Assembly: GCA_024742815.1 (NCBI GenBank)
Contig: JANSXX010000008.1
Location: forward strand, 1 to 64,000
From: HXMU1420-13 sp024742815
Lineage (GTDB): Bacteria; Bacteroidota; Rhodothermia; Balneolales; Balneolaceae
Length of the DNA stretch: 64,000 nucleotides
Reading direction: 5' to 3'
Shown here one piece after another: positions 1-8,544 of this stretch (position 1 is the stretch's first letter; each line of letters starts with the position of its first letter). Below the pieces are notes generated by a model, which worked only from the letters and a program-made list of their open reading frames with translations, was not told the origin of the DNA and made no database searches. Both the position numbers and the translations under genes were made by a program.

Positions 1-2
1 AA

Positions 3-131
3 CAACTCTATCTGGCAACGATGAATGCCCAGACGAAATGGTCAGGTGCTATGTTTGGATGGAGCTCGGTACGACGAGATTTAGTAGATTATTTCGATGA
101 CAGATACTTAACCCCTGACACACTTAATTGA
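3..131 (+). CDS. 3' end of an unidentified gene (truncated by window edge)
   Basis: An open frame enters from the left edge and ends in TGA at 129-131. The visible 42 residues are polar and aromatic (they include GAMFGWSSVRRDLVDYF and end TPDTLN). The stop overlaps the TTG start of the next gene in a TTGA arrangement, so the two are probably translationally coupled in one transcript. I do not recognise the family from this fragment, and its coding nature rests on the open frame and the coupling only. Confidence 0.55.
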   Translation, partial: QLYLATMNAQTKWSGAMFGWSSVRRDLVDYFDDRYLTPDTLN

Positions 132-802
132 ACACTCCCAAAAAAACAGAGTTTATTCCTCTTAATTTTACCGAACGATCTCCTGAAGAAATGAAAGAAC
201 GGGCGGAATCCTTTTATCAATTAATAAAAGAGCGACGAACAGTTCGGGAGTTTTCAGATGAACCCATTCCGGAGGGCGTATTAGAACATTGTTTACTGGC
301 TGCGGGCACAGCACCAAATGGGGCAAATAAACAGCCGTGGCATTTTGTTGTTGTTCAGGATGCCGACATCAAAAAGAAAATCCGCGTAGCGGCCGAAGAA
401 GAGGAGCACGAATTTTATAATAGAAGAGCGCCCGAAGACTGGCTCGAAGACTTAGTACCTTTTGGCACAAACGAACACAAACCTTTTCTCGAAACTGCCC
501 CGGCATTGATTGGTATTTTTGCCCAAAGCTATCATCTCACAGAAAACGGCGAGAAGGAAAAACATTATTATGTGAAAGAATCGGTGGGTATAGCCACGGG
601 AATGTTAATAACTGCCTTGCATAATGCCGGACTTGCAACCCTCACGCATACTCCAAGTCCCATGGGTTTTTTGAACGAAATTATGCAACGCCCTGCCCAC
701 GAAAAAGCCTTCCTGTTGCTCGTAGTGGGTTTTCCGGCGGAAGGAGTAGAAGTTCCTAATATTCAAAAAAAGTCGTTGGCTGAGATTTCTACATTTCTCT
801 AA
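128..802 (+). CDS. Nitroreductase-fold flavoprotein, iodotyrosine deiodinase-like
   Basis: FMN enzyme of the nitroreductase superfamily, 224 residues. The N-terminal RRTVREFSDEPIP segment and the NGANKQPWHFVVV segment are the usual FMN-binding parts. A lid of about residues 90-120 (EFYNRRAPEDWLEDL, then TNEHKPF) carries Glu93, Tyr97 and Lys118, with the same 4- and 21-residue spacing as the Glu/Tyr/Lys substrate-binding triad of iodotyrosine deiodinases. The later stretch VKESVGIATGMLI...LTHTPSPMGFLN is also highly characteristic of that subfamily. Known members reductively dehalogenate halotyrosines, so that activity is inferred here. The only upstream start is TTG inside the previous gene's stop (TTGA). 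No partner reductase is visible nearby. Confidence 0.85.
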   Translation: MNTPKKTEFIPLNFTERSPEEMKERAESFYQLIKERRTVREFSDEPIPEGVLEHCLLAAGTAPNGANKQPWHFVVVQDADIKKKIRVAAEEEEHEFYNRRAPEDWLEDLVPFGTNEHKPFLETAPALIGIFAQSYHLTENGEKEKHYYVKESVGIATGMLITALHNAGLATLTHTPSPMGFLNEIMQRPAHEKAFLLLVVGFPAEGVEVPNIQKKSLAEISTFL

Positions 803-1083
803 TCTTTATTAAAGGCTGCTTAATGTTTACCTACTAACAAGCACTTGTAATTAATACACCATAATGGTGCGGGTGTATTATTCACCTTATTATTAGGTCG
901 ATTTAGGTGTACAAATAAAAAATGAATCTGACTATATCTTTCGCCGCGCAATCTTTTTCAGCAGTATGATTATACATCGCGATTAATTCTAGTCTTTTTC
1001 AACCACTGCCATACGATCTTGAACCCTCTTAATTCGTAATGGTATTCCCCCAATTTTTTAAAGAAACCCCTAAAATCATTTAG
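803..1083. other. Intergenic region, no gene recognised
   Basis: No convincing ORF or tRNA. A short hairpin ATACACC...GGTGTAT lies near 866-890, and the region ends in the strong terminator at 1084. The terminator is about 280 bp beyond the nitroreductase stop, so either that mRNA has a long 3' UTR or a small plus-strand RNA is encoded here. I cannot tell which. Confidence 0.3.
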
Positions 1084-1113
1084 AAGCCCAACTTTGAAAG
1101 GTTGGGCTTTTTT
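1084..1113 (+). terminator. Rho-independent terminator
   Basis: Perfect 9-bp stem AAGCCCAAC (1084-1092) / GTTGGGCTT (1101-1109) with an 8-nt loop, followed by a T-run. It would end transcription coming from the nitroreductase side, upstream of the OmpA gene. Confidence 0.85.
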
Positions 1114-1249
1114 GTTTTATAACAACTATTTAGGGTTACTCAAAGTATTTATAAACCCATCTCGCCGTTTAATTTGGAACAATACTGATCGTAGGTTATA
1201 TAATTAACTAACACTTAGACAATTTTATTCTAACTTAAAATCAAACATA

Positions 1250-2641
1250 ATGAAAACGAAGATACTCAGTTTATTACTCATGCTGTGTTGTATCGGTCTT
1301 TATAACCCTGCAACAGAAGCACAAAGCGTAGACGACAAAACATGGTTTAGTGTTTACCTTGGCCACAACGAACTTAACGGTGAAAATATCAACGAGCTTG
1401 GTAAGTTCGATATTCCGCGCGACATGGGTGCCGGACTAAGCATTAATCGCTACATCAATCCTTCTTTTGATGTTTCCCTAAACACATTTGGTACGCGTGT
1501 AGATAGCGACTATTCAAACAACTTCAGCCGAAGAATGTTTAATGTGTCTACTACCCTGAATTATAAATTCGCAAATGGATACATTTTTGATGCCAATTCC
1601 GCTGTTCAACCTTTTATACATGCAGGTGTTGGATTTAGTCATTTTCAGGAAGGAAAAGCAAGTAGACAGCTCGAAAAACTAAATACCTTTCAAATTCCAT
1701 TTGGTGCCGGTTTTGATGTACCACTTTCCAAAAATGTTGAGTTGACCTTCAAATCAACCTATACCAAAAATTTCTCTGATGAAATTGATGGATTAACATC
1801 AAACAGTGCTACTGATAATCAGTTTATTCACACTGCCGGTGTTAAACTTCGCTTAGGAAAGGTACAGGATACCGATAATGACGGACTGCGCGATTCTAAA
1901 GACGAATGCCCGGAAGTTGCCGGAGATTTTAGGACAAATGGATGTGCCGACAGAGATTTTGATTCTATTGTAGACAGTCAGGATCGATGCCCAAACCAAG
2001 CCGGACTTGCTGAATTTGCAGGTTGTCCTGATACAGACGCTGATGGAATTCCGAATTATGAGGATAAATGTCCGGAAATCCCAGGAACTGCCGCAATGAA
2101 CGGCTGTGCAGACACCGATAATGACGGAATTGATAATCGTTTTGATGAATGTCCAACCGTTGCAGGAACTACTGCAGCTAAAGGATGTGCCGATACCGAT
2201 GGTGATGCTGTTCGTAATTCAATGGATGACTGCCCAACTACTGCAGGACTCGTTTCAAATAACGGATGCCCCGTAGTAGCCGCAGATATTGAAAAGGAAG
2301 TAACTCTGATTTTCAATAACATCTATTTTGCAACAGATACCGATTCGATTCATGCTTCATCAACCGAAGCACTAGATAAGCTGGCCAACATTTTAGAAGA
2401 CGACCAAGAGCTTCATGTAAAGCTAACCGGTCACGCCGATAGCAGAGATACGAAAGAGTACAATAAAGAGCTTTCGATCGACCGTGCAGAAGCGGTAAAA
2501 AGCTATCTAATGAATCAAGGAATTGATGCAGATCGTATTTCCACGAAAGGCTTAGGTGAAACTAAACCGATTGCATCAAACACAACCGACGACGGGCAAC
2601 ACAGAAACCGTCGCGTTGAAATTGAATTGAGTTACAACTAA
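1250..2641 (+). CDS. OmpA-family outer membrane protein with thrombospondin type 3 repeats
   Basis: 463 residues. A signal peptide (about 1-25, ending ATEAQ) is followed by an outer-membrane beta-barrel segment (about 26-200). Next come roughly five calcium-binding TSP3-type repeats of the form DTDNDGxxDxxDxCP...GC (about 205-343), and then a C-terminal OmpA domain (about 350-463) with TGHADSRDT and SIDRAEAVKSYL, the segments that bind peptidoglycan. It probably tethers the outer membrane to the cell wall. It is monocistronic, with terminators on both sides. The architecture is common in Bacteroidota. The exact function of the barrel is unknown. Confidence 0.93.
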   Translation: MKTKILSLLLMLCCIGLYNPATEAQSVDDKTWFSVYLGHNELNGENINELGKFDIPRDMGAGLSINRYINPSFDVSLNTFGTRVDSDYSNNFSRRMFNVSTTLNYKFANGYIFDANSAVQPFIHAGVGFSHFQEGKASRQLEKLNTFQIPFGAGFDVPLSKNVELTFKSTYTKNFSDEIDGLTSNSATDNQFIHTAGVKLRLGKVQDTDNDGLRDSKDECPEVAGDFRTNGCADRDFDSIVDSQDRCPNQAGLAEFAGCPDTDADGIPNYEDKCPEIPGTAAMNGCADTDNDGIDNRFDECPTVAGTTAAKGCADTDGDAVRNSMDDCPTTAGLVSNNGCPVVAADIEKEVTLIFNNIYFATDTDSIHASSTEALDKLANILEDDQELHVKLTGHADSRDTKEYNKELSIDRAEAVKSYLMNQGIDADRISTKGLGETKPIASNTTDDGQHRNRRVEIELSYN

Positions 2642-2670
2642 TTCAGTTTAAACTCATATACAGATTTTCG

Positions 2671-2704
2671 AAGCCTTCATTCATCGAATGAGGGCTTTTT
2701 TTTG
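2671..2704 (+). terminator. Rho-independent terminator of the OmpA gene
   Basis: An 11-bp stem AAGCCTTCATT / AATGAGGGCTT (one G-U pair) around a CATCG loop at 2671-2697, followed by eight T. It sits 30 bp after the OmpA stop codon. Confidence 0.9.
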
Positions 2705-2706
2705 TT

Positions 2707-2714
2707 TAACTTTG
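2707..2714 (+). promoter_or_regulatory. Bacteroidota-type -7 element (TAnnTTTG) next to the tlpA-like start
   Basis: TAACTTTG matches the Bacteroidota -7 consensus TAnnTTTG exactly. The ATG of the next gene begins only four bases later (2719), so transcription would start at or within a few bases of the ATG, giving a leaderless or almost leaderless mRNA. This rests on sequence match only. Confidence 0.5.
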
Positions 2715-2718
2715 CGGG

Positions 2719-3315
2719 ATGTCTGATCAAAAAAAGAAATCATTTTTCAGCAAGCGTGATCTTATAGAGTTCGGCGTAATTGCAGGAGTTGCGGCATTTT
2801 TATATGTGATGGGATGGCACACCGAAGTGATAGGCACGCTTCAAAGAGGATTATTGGCAACGGGGATTATTCGACCTGATATTACTGTAGATGAATCTGA
2901 GTTTAAGCGAGCAAACTACAACATGCCGATGATTTCGCTAGATGGCGAACGCATGAGCTTGCAGGATTTCGAAGGAAAAACCATCTTTTTGAATTTCTGG
3001 GCCACCTGGTGCCCACCTTGCATTGCCGAAATGCCAAACATTCAAAAGCTGTATGATGATTTCGAAAATAGTGACGATATCGTTTTTGTAATGATTTCGT
3101 TGGATGAAGATCCCAACAAAGCTCAAGCGTTTATGGAACGCAAAGAATACACCATGCCTGTTTATTTCTTAACAAGAGGCAAACCCGGCGTATACGACAG
3201 CACTGTAGTTCCAACCACCTATGTAATTTCGCCGGAGGGTAATATCGTAATGGAAAAACGGGGAATGGCTAATTATAACACTGATGGCTTTCGAGTTTTT
3301 TTAAGCAATCTGTAA
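2719..3315 (+). CDS. Membrane-anchored TlpA/ResA-like thiol-disulfide oxidoreductase
   Basis: 198 residues. One N-terminal membrane anchor (about 15-32, FGVIAGVAAFLYVMGW) is followed by a periplasmic thioredoxin-like domain (about 62-198) with active site WATWCPPC (Cys98, Cys101). The SLDGERMSLQDFEGKTIFLNFW entry strand and the later cis-Pro segment VVPTTYVI fit the TlpA/ResA/AhpC-TSA group. The usual role is to reduce periplasmic or cytochrome c apoprotein cysteines. The specific partner is not indicated, since no cytochrome biogenesis genes are adjacent. The gene lies between a terminator and the SusD-like gene. Confidence 0.9.
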   Translation: MSDQKKKSFFSKRDLIEFGVIAGVAAFLYVMGWHTEVIGTLQRGLLATGIIRPDITVDESEFKRANYNMPMISLDGERMSLQDFEGKTIFLNFWATWCPPCIAEMPNIQKLYDDFENSDDIVFVMISLDEDPNKAQAFMERKEYTMPVYFLTRGKPGVYDSTVVPTTYVISPEGNIVMEKRGMANYNTDGFRVFLSNL

Positions 3316-3396
3316 ACTCTTCACAATAAATTAACTTTATATTAGTTACGCTTAACATCGGGTTACTAAATAAAATCTTGGGCACTTAATTTGTTT

Positions 3397-5037
3397 ATGG
3401 GCATGATCAAAAAGCTACTTCTCTTTGTATCGGTTTTCGGATTTATTCACTGCGATGGTTTACTAAAAAGCGACACACAAGATGGCACAGTCGATGCAAC
3501 TCAAGCTGATCCCACTCAGTTATTGAACAACATTCAGCTACAAACTAAATCATTGTTTTACGAGGCCTCATTTTTTGGTGGCGAATATAGCCGAATGAAT
3601 TATATGTATGGCGATACTTATTCAAACGCAGTTTCTCCTTCGGATTATAATCGTATGTACAATTATGCCTACTCCGAGATTTTAGTAGATGCAAACACGC
3701 TCATCAAAATTGCTGAAGATCGAAATTTTTATGTGCATTCTGGCATTGCAAAAACCTTAAAAGCGTACACCATGATTACCCTGGTGGACTTCTTCGGAGA
3801 CATGCCTAACACCGATGATTTTGATGGCACTGAACTCAATCCACCACTCGAAGACGACGAGCTCATCTACCAGAAAGCCATTGATTTGTTGATCGAAGCC
3901 ATCGCAGATCTGGAAAACCCGCTAAACAGAACTACTCCACAGTTCGATTTTTATGTGGATACCGGAAGCGCTGATTATATAGAATCCTGGAAACGTATTG
4001 CAAACACCATTCAGCTTAAGGCACAACTGAATATGGGGAATACTCAAGAAGTAAATGCGCTGATCACAGAAAATAAGCTGATCACCGACGCCGCTTTTGA
4101 TTTCCAATTCAATTACAGTTCCAATGCCGACGATCCGGATTCCCGACATCCTGGTTATAAGAATAATTATGTTGGCCACGGATACGTAGATTATTTATCC
4201 GTCAGCTACCTCAACATGTTACTTACCGATAAAGAGTTCATAGACCCCAGAATGAATTACTACTTTTTCCGGCAGAACATCCCCGAAGAGAATGAAATTA
4301 CCTGTATTGCCTCAACCCCTCCACCCCATTTTGATGAGGATGACCCTTATTGTTTATTACCCTTTGGATATACCGGACAACACCATTTAGATGAGGGGCT
4401 TGGCATAAATTGTAATAGCGGTGGTACTACCTACGGGGTTTATCCCGCTGGTGGCAAGTTCGATGAATCCATTGAAGGTTTTGATACTGTTGAAGATGGT
4501 GATGGTCTCGGTGGCGCCGGCATTGAACCTATGTTGCTTTCCGCATTCACCTATTTTATGATCGCCGAGGCTGAGCTTACTCTTAATAACGATCCCGTAA
4601 AAGCCAGAACCGCTCTGGAAACTGCACTTGAACATTCTTTCATCAAGGTAGCTGATTTTGGTGCTGAGCTGGCTACCGGAACCGGTTTTGAAATCATCGA
4701 CTCTACCATCACTGCTTACAAATCGGTTGTTATGGAGCGCTTTGATAACGCACCCGATAATACTGAAAAACTCCGCGTTATTGCCCGTGAATACTACTTT
4801 GCCCTTTGGGGAAATGGCTACGAAACCTACAATTTAATGCGCCGAACCGGTTTTCCAGATCGCGAAGATAATCTCCAACCGGCAGAATCGCCTAACCCCG
4901 GAAACTGGCCAAGATCGGTGGTTTATCCGGCTGTTATGATCGAACGAAATGAAAATATAGAGCAAAAATCAAACTTCGAATTTTTGAACGGTCCATTTTG
5001 GGACCCCGACAAAGGTAGTACTAAGTTTAATTTTTGA
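3397..5037 (+). CDS. SusD/RagB-family nutrient-binding outer membrane lipoprotein (orphan)
   Basis: About 546 residues; ATG at 3397 or 3403 is preferred over the in-frame TTG at 3391. A short lipoprotein-like leader (IKKLLLFVSVFGFIHC) is followed by an alpha-helical SusD-like body with the recurrent features AYTMITLVDFFGDMP, KAIDLLIEAIADL, SWKRIANTIQLKAQLN and LSAFTYFMIAEAELTLN. The C-terminal REYYFALWGNGYETYNLMRRTGFP segment is characteristic. SusD proteins cap a SusC TonB-dependent transporter to import glycans or peptides. No susC-like gene is next to it, which is unusual: upstream is a thioredoxin gene 80 bp away and downstream a VOC gene. The lipobox (FIHC) is weak but has the Cys. Confidence 0.9.
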   Translation: MGMIKKLLLFVSVFGFIHCDGLLKSDTQDGTVDATQADPTQLLNNIQLQTKSLFYEASFFGGEYSRMNYMYGDTYSNAVSPSDYNRMYNYAYSEILVDANTLIKIAEDRNFYVHSGIAKTLKAYTMITLVDFFGDMPNTDDFDGTELNPPLEDDELIYQKAIDLLIEAIADLENPLNRTTPQFDFYVDTGSADYIESWKRIANTIQLKAQLNMGNTQEVNALITENKLITDAAFDFQFNYSSNADDPDSRHPGYKNNYVGHGYVDYLSVSYLNMLLTDKEFIDPRMNYYFFRQNIPEENEITCIASTPPPHFDEDDPYCLLPFGYTGQHHLDEGLGINCNSGGTTYGVYPAGGKFDESIEGFDTVEDGDGLGGAGIEPMLLSAFTYFMIAEAELTLNNDPVKARTALETALEHSFIKVADFGAELATGTGFEIIDSTITAYKSVVMERFDNAPDNTEKLRVIAREYYFALWGNGYETYNLMRRTGFPDREDNLQPAESPNPGNWPRSVVYPAVMIERNENIEQKSNFEFLNGPFWDPDKGSTKFNF

Positions 5038-5090
5038 ACCCTTACCGCGCTCCTCTTATTCCTAATTCTCCTATTCCTAATTCCTAAATC

Positions 5091-5113
5091 TTTTGTCTAA
5101 CTTATAGACAAAA
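5091..5113 (+). repeat. Perfect 9-bp inverted repeat just upstream of the VOC gene
   Basis: TTTTGTCTA (5091-5099) and TAGACAAAA (5105-5113) form a perfect inverted repeat with loop ACTTA. It ends 4 bp before the ATG at 5118, so it could be an operator or a hairpin affecting translation initiation. It lacks the position and T-run of a normal terminator for the SusD gene, although the AAAA on the right arm leaves it ambiguous. Confidence 0.45.
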
Positions 5114-5117
5114 ACGC

Positions 5118-6182
5118 ATGGAAAAAGTAATCTCGGGCATTCAGCAAATCGGAATTGGTAATCCTAATGTGGAGGAAGCCACTGATTGGTATCGCAAGTA
5201 TTTCGGTATGGACATCAAAGTGTTTGATGACGCCGCTGTTGCTGATCTGATGCTACCATACACCGGCGGACAGCCCCATGAACGTCGCGCCATTCTTACG
5301 CTCAGCATGCGCGGTGGTGGCGGATTCGAAATCTGGCAATACACGAGTCGAACTCCGGTTGCTGCCGATTTTGATCTCCGATTGGGTGATTACGGCATTA
5401 ACGTGGCTAAGATCAAATCTATTGATGTAAAGGAAACCTATGAACAGTTTAATGCTGCCGGTTTAAATGTGATTACTTCGCTTCATAAAAATCCGGCTGG
5501 CGATCTTCACTTTTTTGTGAAAGATTTGAACGGCAATATGTTCGAAGTGGTAGAAGGACTTGGCTGGTTCAAAAAAAGGGAACCTAAAACCACCGGGGGC
5601 GTTTCCGGGACTATTATGGGAGTTTCTGATGTAGAACAATCCCTCAAACTCTATTCTGATATTCTGGGATACGATGAAATAGTGTACGATATCAGCGATA
5701 ATTTTGAGGATTTCGCAGGACTTCCCGGTGGAGAAATGAAATATCGCCGAGTGTTACTTCGTGAAAGCAAACCACGAGAAGGTGCATTTGTGAAACTGTT
5801 CGGCCCTACAGAAATTGAATTAGTTCAGTGCTTAGACGGCCGTCGTAAGCCCAAAAAGATTTTTGAAAATCGTTACTGGGGCGATCTTGGCTTTATCCAC
5901 TTGTGTTTCGATGTGCAGGGCATGGATGCACTCAAACAAGAATGCGAAGCCGCGGGCTTTCCTTTTACAGTAGATAGCGCCGACTCTTTTGATATGGGCG
6001 AAGCTGCCGGTCGTTTTACCTACATCGATGACCCAGATGGCACTTGGATTGAATTTGTGGAAACGCATAAAGTCCCCATCGCAAAAAAATTGGGCCTCTT
6101 CATCAATATGACGAAAAGAGACCCAAGGAAGTCGTTACCCGGCTGGCTGTTGCGCCTGTTTGCTGTGAATAGGATGAAGTAA
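5118..6182 (+). CDS. VOC (glyoxalase/dioxygenase superfamily) protein, two domains
   Basis: 354 residues with two vicinal-oxygen-chelate modules (about 6-150 and 160-325). The second keeps likely metal ligands in FIHLCFDVQG and the final WIEFVETH strand, with the typical DDPDGTWIEF ending. The first module has FFVKDLNGNMFEVVEG but lacks an obvious His in its opening strand, so only one metal site may be active. The superfamily includes extradiol dioxygenases, glyoxalases and epimerases, and I cannot assign a substrate. It is expressed alone, ending at a hairpin shared with the convergent gene. Confidence 0.85.
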   Translation: MEKVISGIQQIGIGNPNVEEATDWYRKYFGMDIKVFDDAAVADLMLPYTGGQPHERRAILTLSMRGGGGFEIWQYTSRTPVAADFDLRLGDYGINVAKIKSIDVKETYEQFNAAGLNVITSLHKNPAGDLHFFVKDLNGNMFEVVEGLGWFKKREPKTTGGVSGTIMGVSDVEQSLKLYSDILGYDEIVYDISDNFEDFAGLPGGEMKYRRVLLRESKPREGAFVKLFGPTEIELVQCLDGRRKPKKIFENRYWGDLGFIHLCFDVQGMDALKQECEAAGFPFTVDSADSFDMGEAAGRFTYIDDPDGTWIEFVETHKVPIAKKLGLFINMTKRDPRKSLPGWLLRLFAVNRMK

Positions 6183-6236
6183 AAGGCAAAAGTGAAAAGT
6201 GAAAAAGAGAAGGAGACTCTTTCACTTTTGCCTTTT
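6181..6236. terminator. Bidirectional hairpin between convergent genes
   Basis: Long A/T-rich inverted repeat: AAAAGGCAAAAGTGAAA (6181-6197) with TTTCACTTTTGCCTTTT (6220-6236). It is placed exactly between the VOC gene stop and the stop of the minus-strand T9SS protein, with A/T tracts on both sides, as expected for a two-way terminator. Confidence 0.7.
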
Positions 6237-6241
6237 CACTT

Positions 6242-8428
6242 TTATTTAACCAACAACATTTTCTTGGTTTGCACTTTGTTACCGGCTTGTAAGCGGTAGA
6301 TATACACTCCGCTCGATAATCGGCTTGCATCAAACGAAAGGGAATGACTTCCCGAACCAAATCTCTGATTAGCTAGCGTTGCTACTTCCTGCCCAAGCAC
6401 ATTGTACACTTTCAGGCTCACTATTCTGGCCTCCGGCAGCGTAAAACTTATGTTTGTACTCGGATTAAATGGATTCGGATAATTTTGATTCAACGCAAAT
6501 TCGTACGGCGATGAATTTTCTTCATTCTCAACCGAAAAATTCTCGTTGATGAACTCTACTTCTGCCGTCACATATTTATCACCACGGGTTGCTTTGTAGG
6601 TCATTGCACCGGGATTCAAATCATCCACTACCCAGAAAATATGTCTGGTTTCAGGATCATAAGTAGCCGTTGCCGGTAAGTTAGATACTTCCACTTCAGG
6701 AATACTCATATCCGGGCTTCGGGCACTCACATATAAATTCAACGTGTCGCCCATTTCAATGTAAATCGGTCCATCACTAAATACTCCGGGATAAGCATTA
6801 TACCCATTCATACTTCGGTTAATGGCCTGACTTCCATCCACCGGATTTATCGTAGCCGAAATGTATTGGTTATATTTTCTGCCGTCATCGCCGGTTATTT
6901 GTCGGCCATTTATGCGATACGAACGAAGCACCAATTTTTGAGTTTGCCAATCCCAATCGAAGCGTACATCAGCCGTAGAGCCATCCGGTAAGCGCTCGTA
7001 TTGATTGATGTACCCGTAGGTAGTATCACCAGCCGCGTTTAAATTGAAGTAAGAAAATCCTCGGTATTCATTCCCCACATAATTTGTTTTCGAAACGCTG
7101 CTTTTAAATAGCATTTTTGAGTTAAAATCGTAGGCATAGGATTCCTGAGAAGTAATGGTGTAATAATCATTCACTAACGAAAATTCCCGCACAATTTTAT
7201 TCGACACTTGCAGCGAGTCATTGATAATGGTGAAGTTTTTCACTTCAACCTGATTACCCATGGCATCGTAGATCAAATGATTTTTAGCTAGTATCCGGCT
7301 TGGTTCACGTTGCATGCTTTCTTCATTTAAGTCCACATCATAAATATGGATGGAATCAACCCGAAAGCCGTTTTCTATTTCCGTTTGAAAACTCTTATAC
7401 AATTGATCATACACCCATAACGAGTCCCAGTAGTACGATTCACTTTCAATTACGGTGTTATCGTTGTTGTAAATATATGCGGTACTGTCTTCATTCATCA
7501 GCTCCATGGTCTGAAAGCTATACACTTTTTTGAGCTGATAATCCCAGGCTCCATTGGCCAGTTTTTTTAGATAATCCCACGACCAATACGAGAGATTTCC
7601 TTCCCAATCGAAGCTTTTATTTTCGGACAGCGAAAAGTCTGGAGTATCCTCCGATCGATTTTGAGACGTCATCCCACTCTTATTGAAGTAGGTGTACTCG
7701 TAGAAACTATAATCTTCGCTTTGCTGATTTCTGTATTGATAACTCAGATAGTAATCCAGAGAATCGCGATCGTAGGAATAATCAAGCGAAAGTGTATCCC
7801 AACCCATTTCATTTCGATAGGCTAATCTGCGACTGCTGGGAATCCATCCTGTACCGGGCTCGTAATAATCCCAAAATTCTTCATAATCTGCGTTTTCGGC
7901 CGGTGTTCTGGGATAGCTACTTCGATTTCCGGTATACGGTTCTTCGCTGAATCCCTGATAAAAATAGGTGATTACGCTATCAAAATGATTCTCATTTACG
8001 TAACTGGTTTGGACCCTGTTTGGCGTCCATCGCATACTGTCGGCATACCAATGATGCTGATTATAATGAACCGTGCTGCTGTTCGTGTCTCCCTTTTGAA
8101 AATAATGAGTATAACTGGCAGGGGTGAAGGCATCGTCATAAAACCCTTTGTTTTCGGAATATGACCATGTTGTATCCTTCGGTAAATTTTGAATCATATT
8201 GGGTTGTTTAGCCAATGCGGCTTCAAACGCCGCGCGCTGATCCAGTAAACGATCGTCCAACTCCTTGTTTAATGGAGAAACCGTGTACATAAACTGCTGA
8301 TGCGCATTATTCACATACTGTTTGTCGATTAGTTTCTTGATTTGCTGTTGACCTGATTGTGCCCAACTGATTGTAGAACACATTAACAGAGCCAATATCA
8401 CGCTGATACCTGTTTTCATAAGCTTCAC
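6242..8428 (-). CDS. Secreted protein with T9SS type A sorting domain, function unknown
   Basis: 728 residues. A signal peptide (about 1-24, LLMCSTISWAQ) precedes a very aromatic, Tyr/Ser/Asp-rich middle part, which has recurring phrases describing beta-strand pairs (SYDRDSLDYYLSYQY, YYWDSLWVYDQL). The C-terminal sorting domain starts near residue 647 with NYPNPFNPSTNISFTLPE and ends QTKKMLLVK. Such domains direct export through the type IX secretion system and surface attachment or release. The middle part matches no family I recognise; it has a YD-repeat-like feel but no enzyme motif. It lies just downstream of a two-component system in the same orientation, a possible but unproven target of it. 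Confidence 0.85.
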   Translation of the reverse strand: MKLMKTGISVILALLMCSTISWAQSGQQQIKKLIDKQYVNNAHQQFMYTVSPLNKELDDRLLDQRAAFEAALAKQPNMIQNLPKDTTWSYSENKGFYDDAFTPASYTHYFQKGDTNSSTVHYNQHHWYADSMRWTPNRVQTSYVNENHFDSVITYFYQGFSEEPYTGNRSSYPRTPAENADYEEFWDYYEPGTGWIPSSRRLAYRNEMGWDTLSLDYSYDRDSLDYYLSYQYRNQQSEDYSFYEYTYFNKSGMTSQNRSEDTPDFSLSENKSFDWEGNLSYWSWDYLKKLANGAWDYQLKKVYSFQTMELMNEDSTAYIYNNDNTVIESESYYWDSLWVYDQLYKSFQTEIENGFRVDSIHIYDVDLNEESMQREPSRILAKNHLIYDAMGNQVEVKNFTIINDSLQVSNKIVREFSLVNDYYTITSQESYAYDFNSKMLFKSSVSKTNYVGNEYRGFSYFNLNAAGDTTYGYINQYERLPDGSTADVRFDWDWQTQKLVLRSYRINGRQITGDDGRKYNQYISATINPVDGSQAINRSMNGYNAYPGVFSDGPIYIEMGDTLNLYVSARSPDMSIPEVEVSNLPATATYDPETRHIFWVVDDLNPGAMTYKATRGDKYVTAEVEFINENFSVENEENSSPYEFALNQNYPNPFNPSTNISFTLPEARIVSLKVYNVLGQEVATLANQRFGSGSHSLSFDASRLSSGVYIYRLQAGNKVQTKKMLLVK

Positions 8429-8544
8429 CTTGAGTTAAATTCTGCACTTCTCTTTTGCGAGAAATTAATAGTGTCAAGATGCTAGCTTTATGTGTGTTTA
8501 TAAATCACCCAAATGGAGTATTTATTGGGATGATCCACCGAAAA

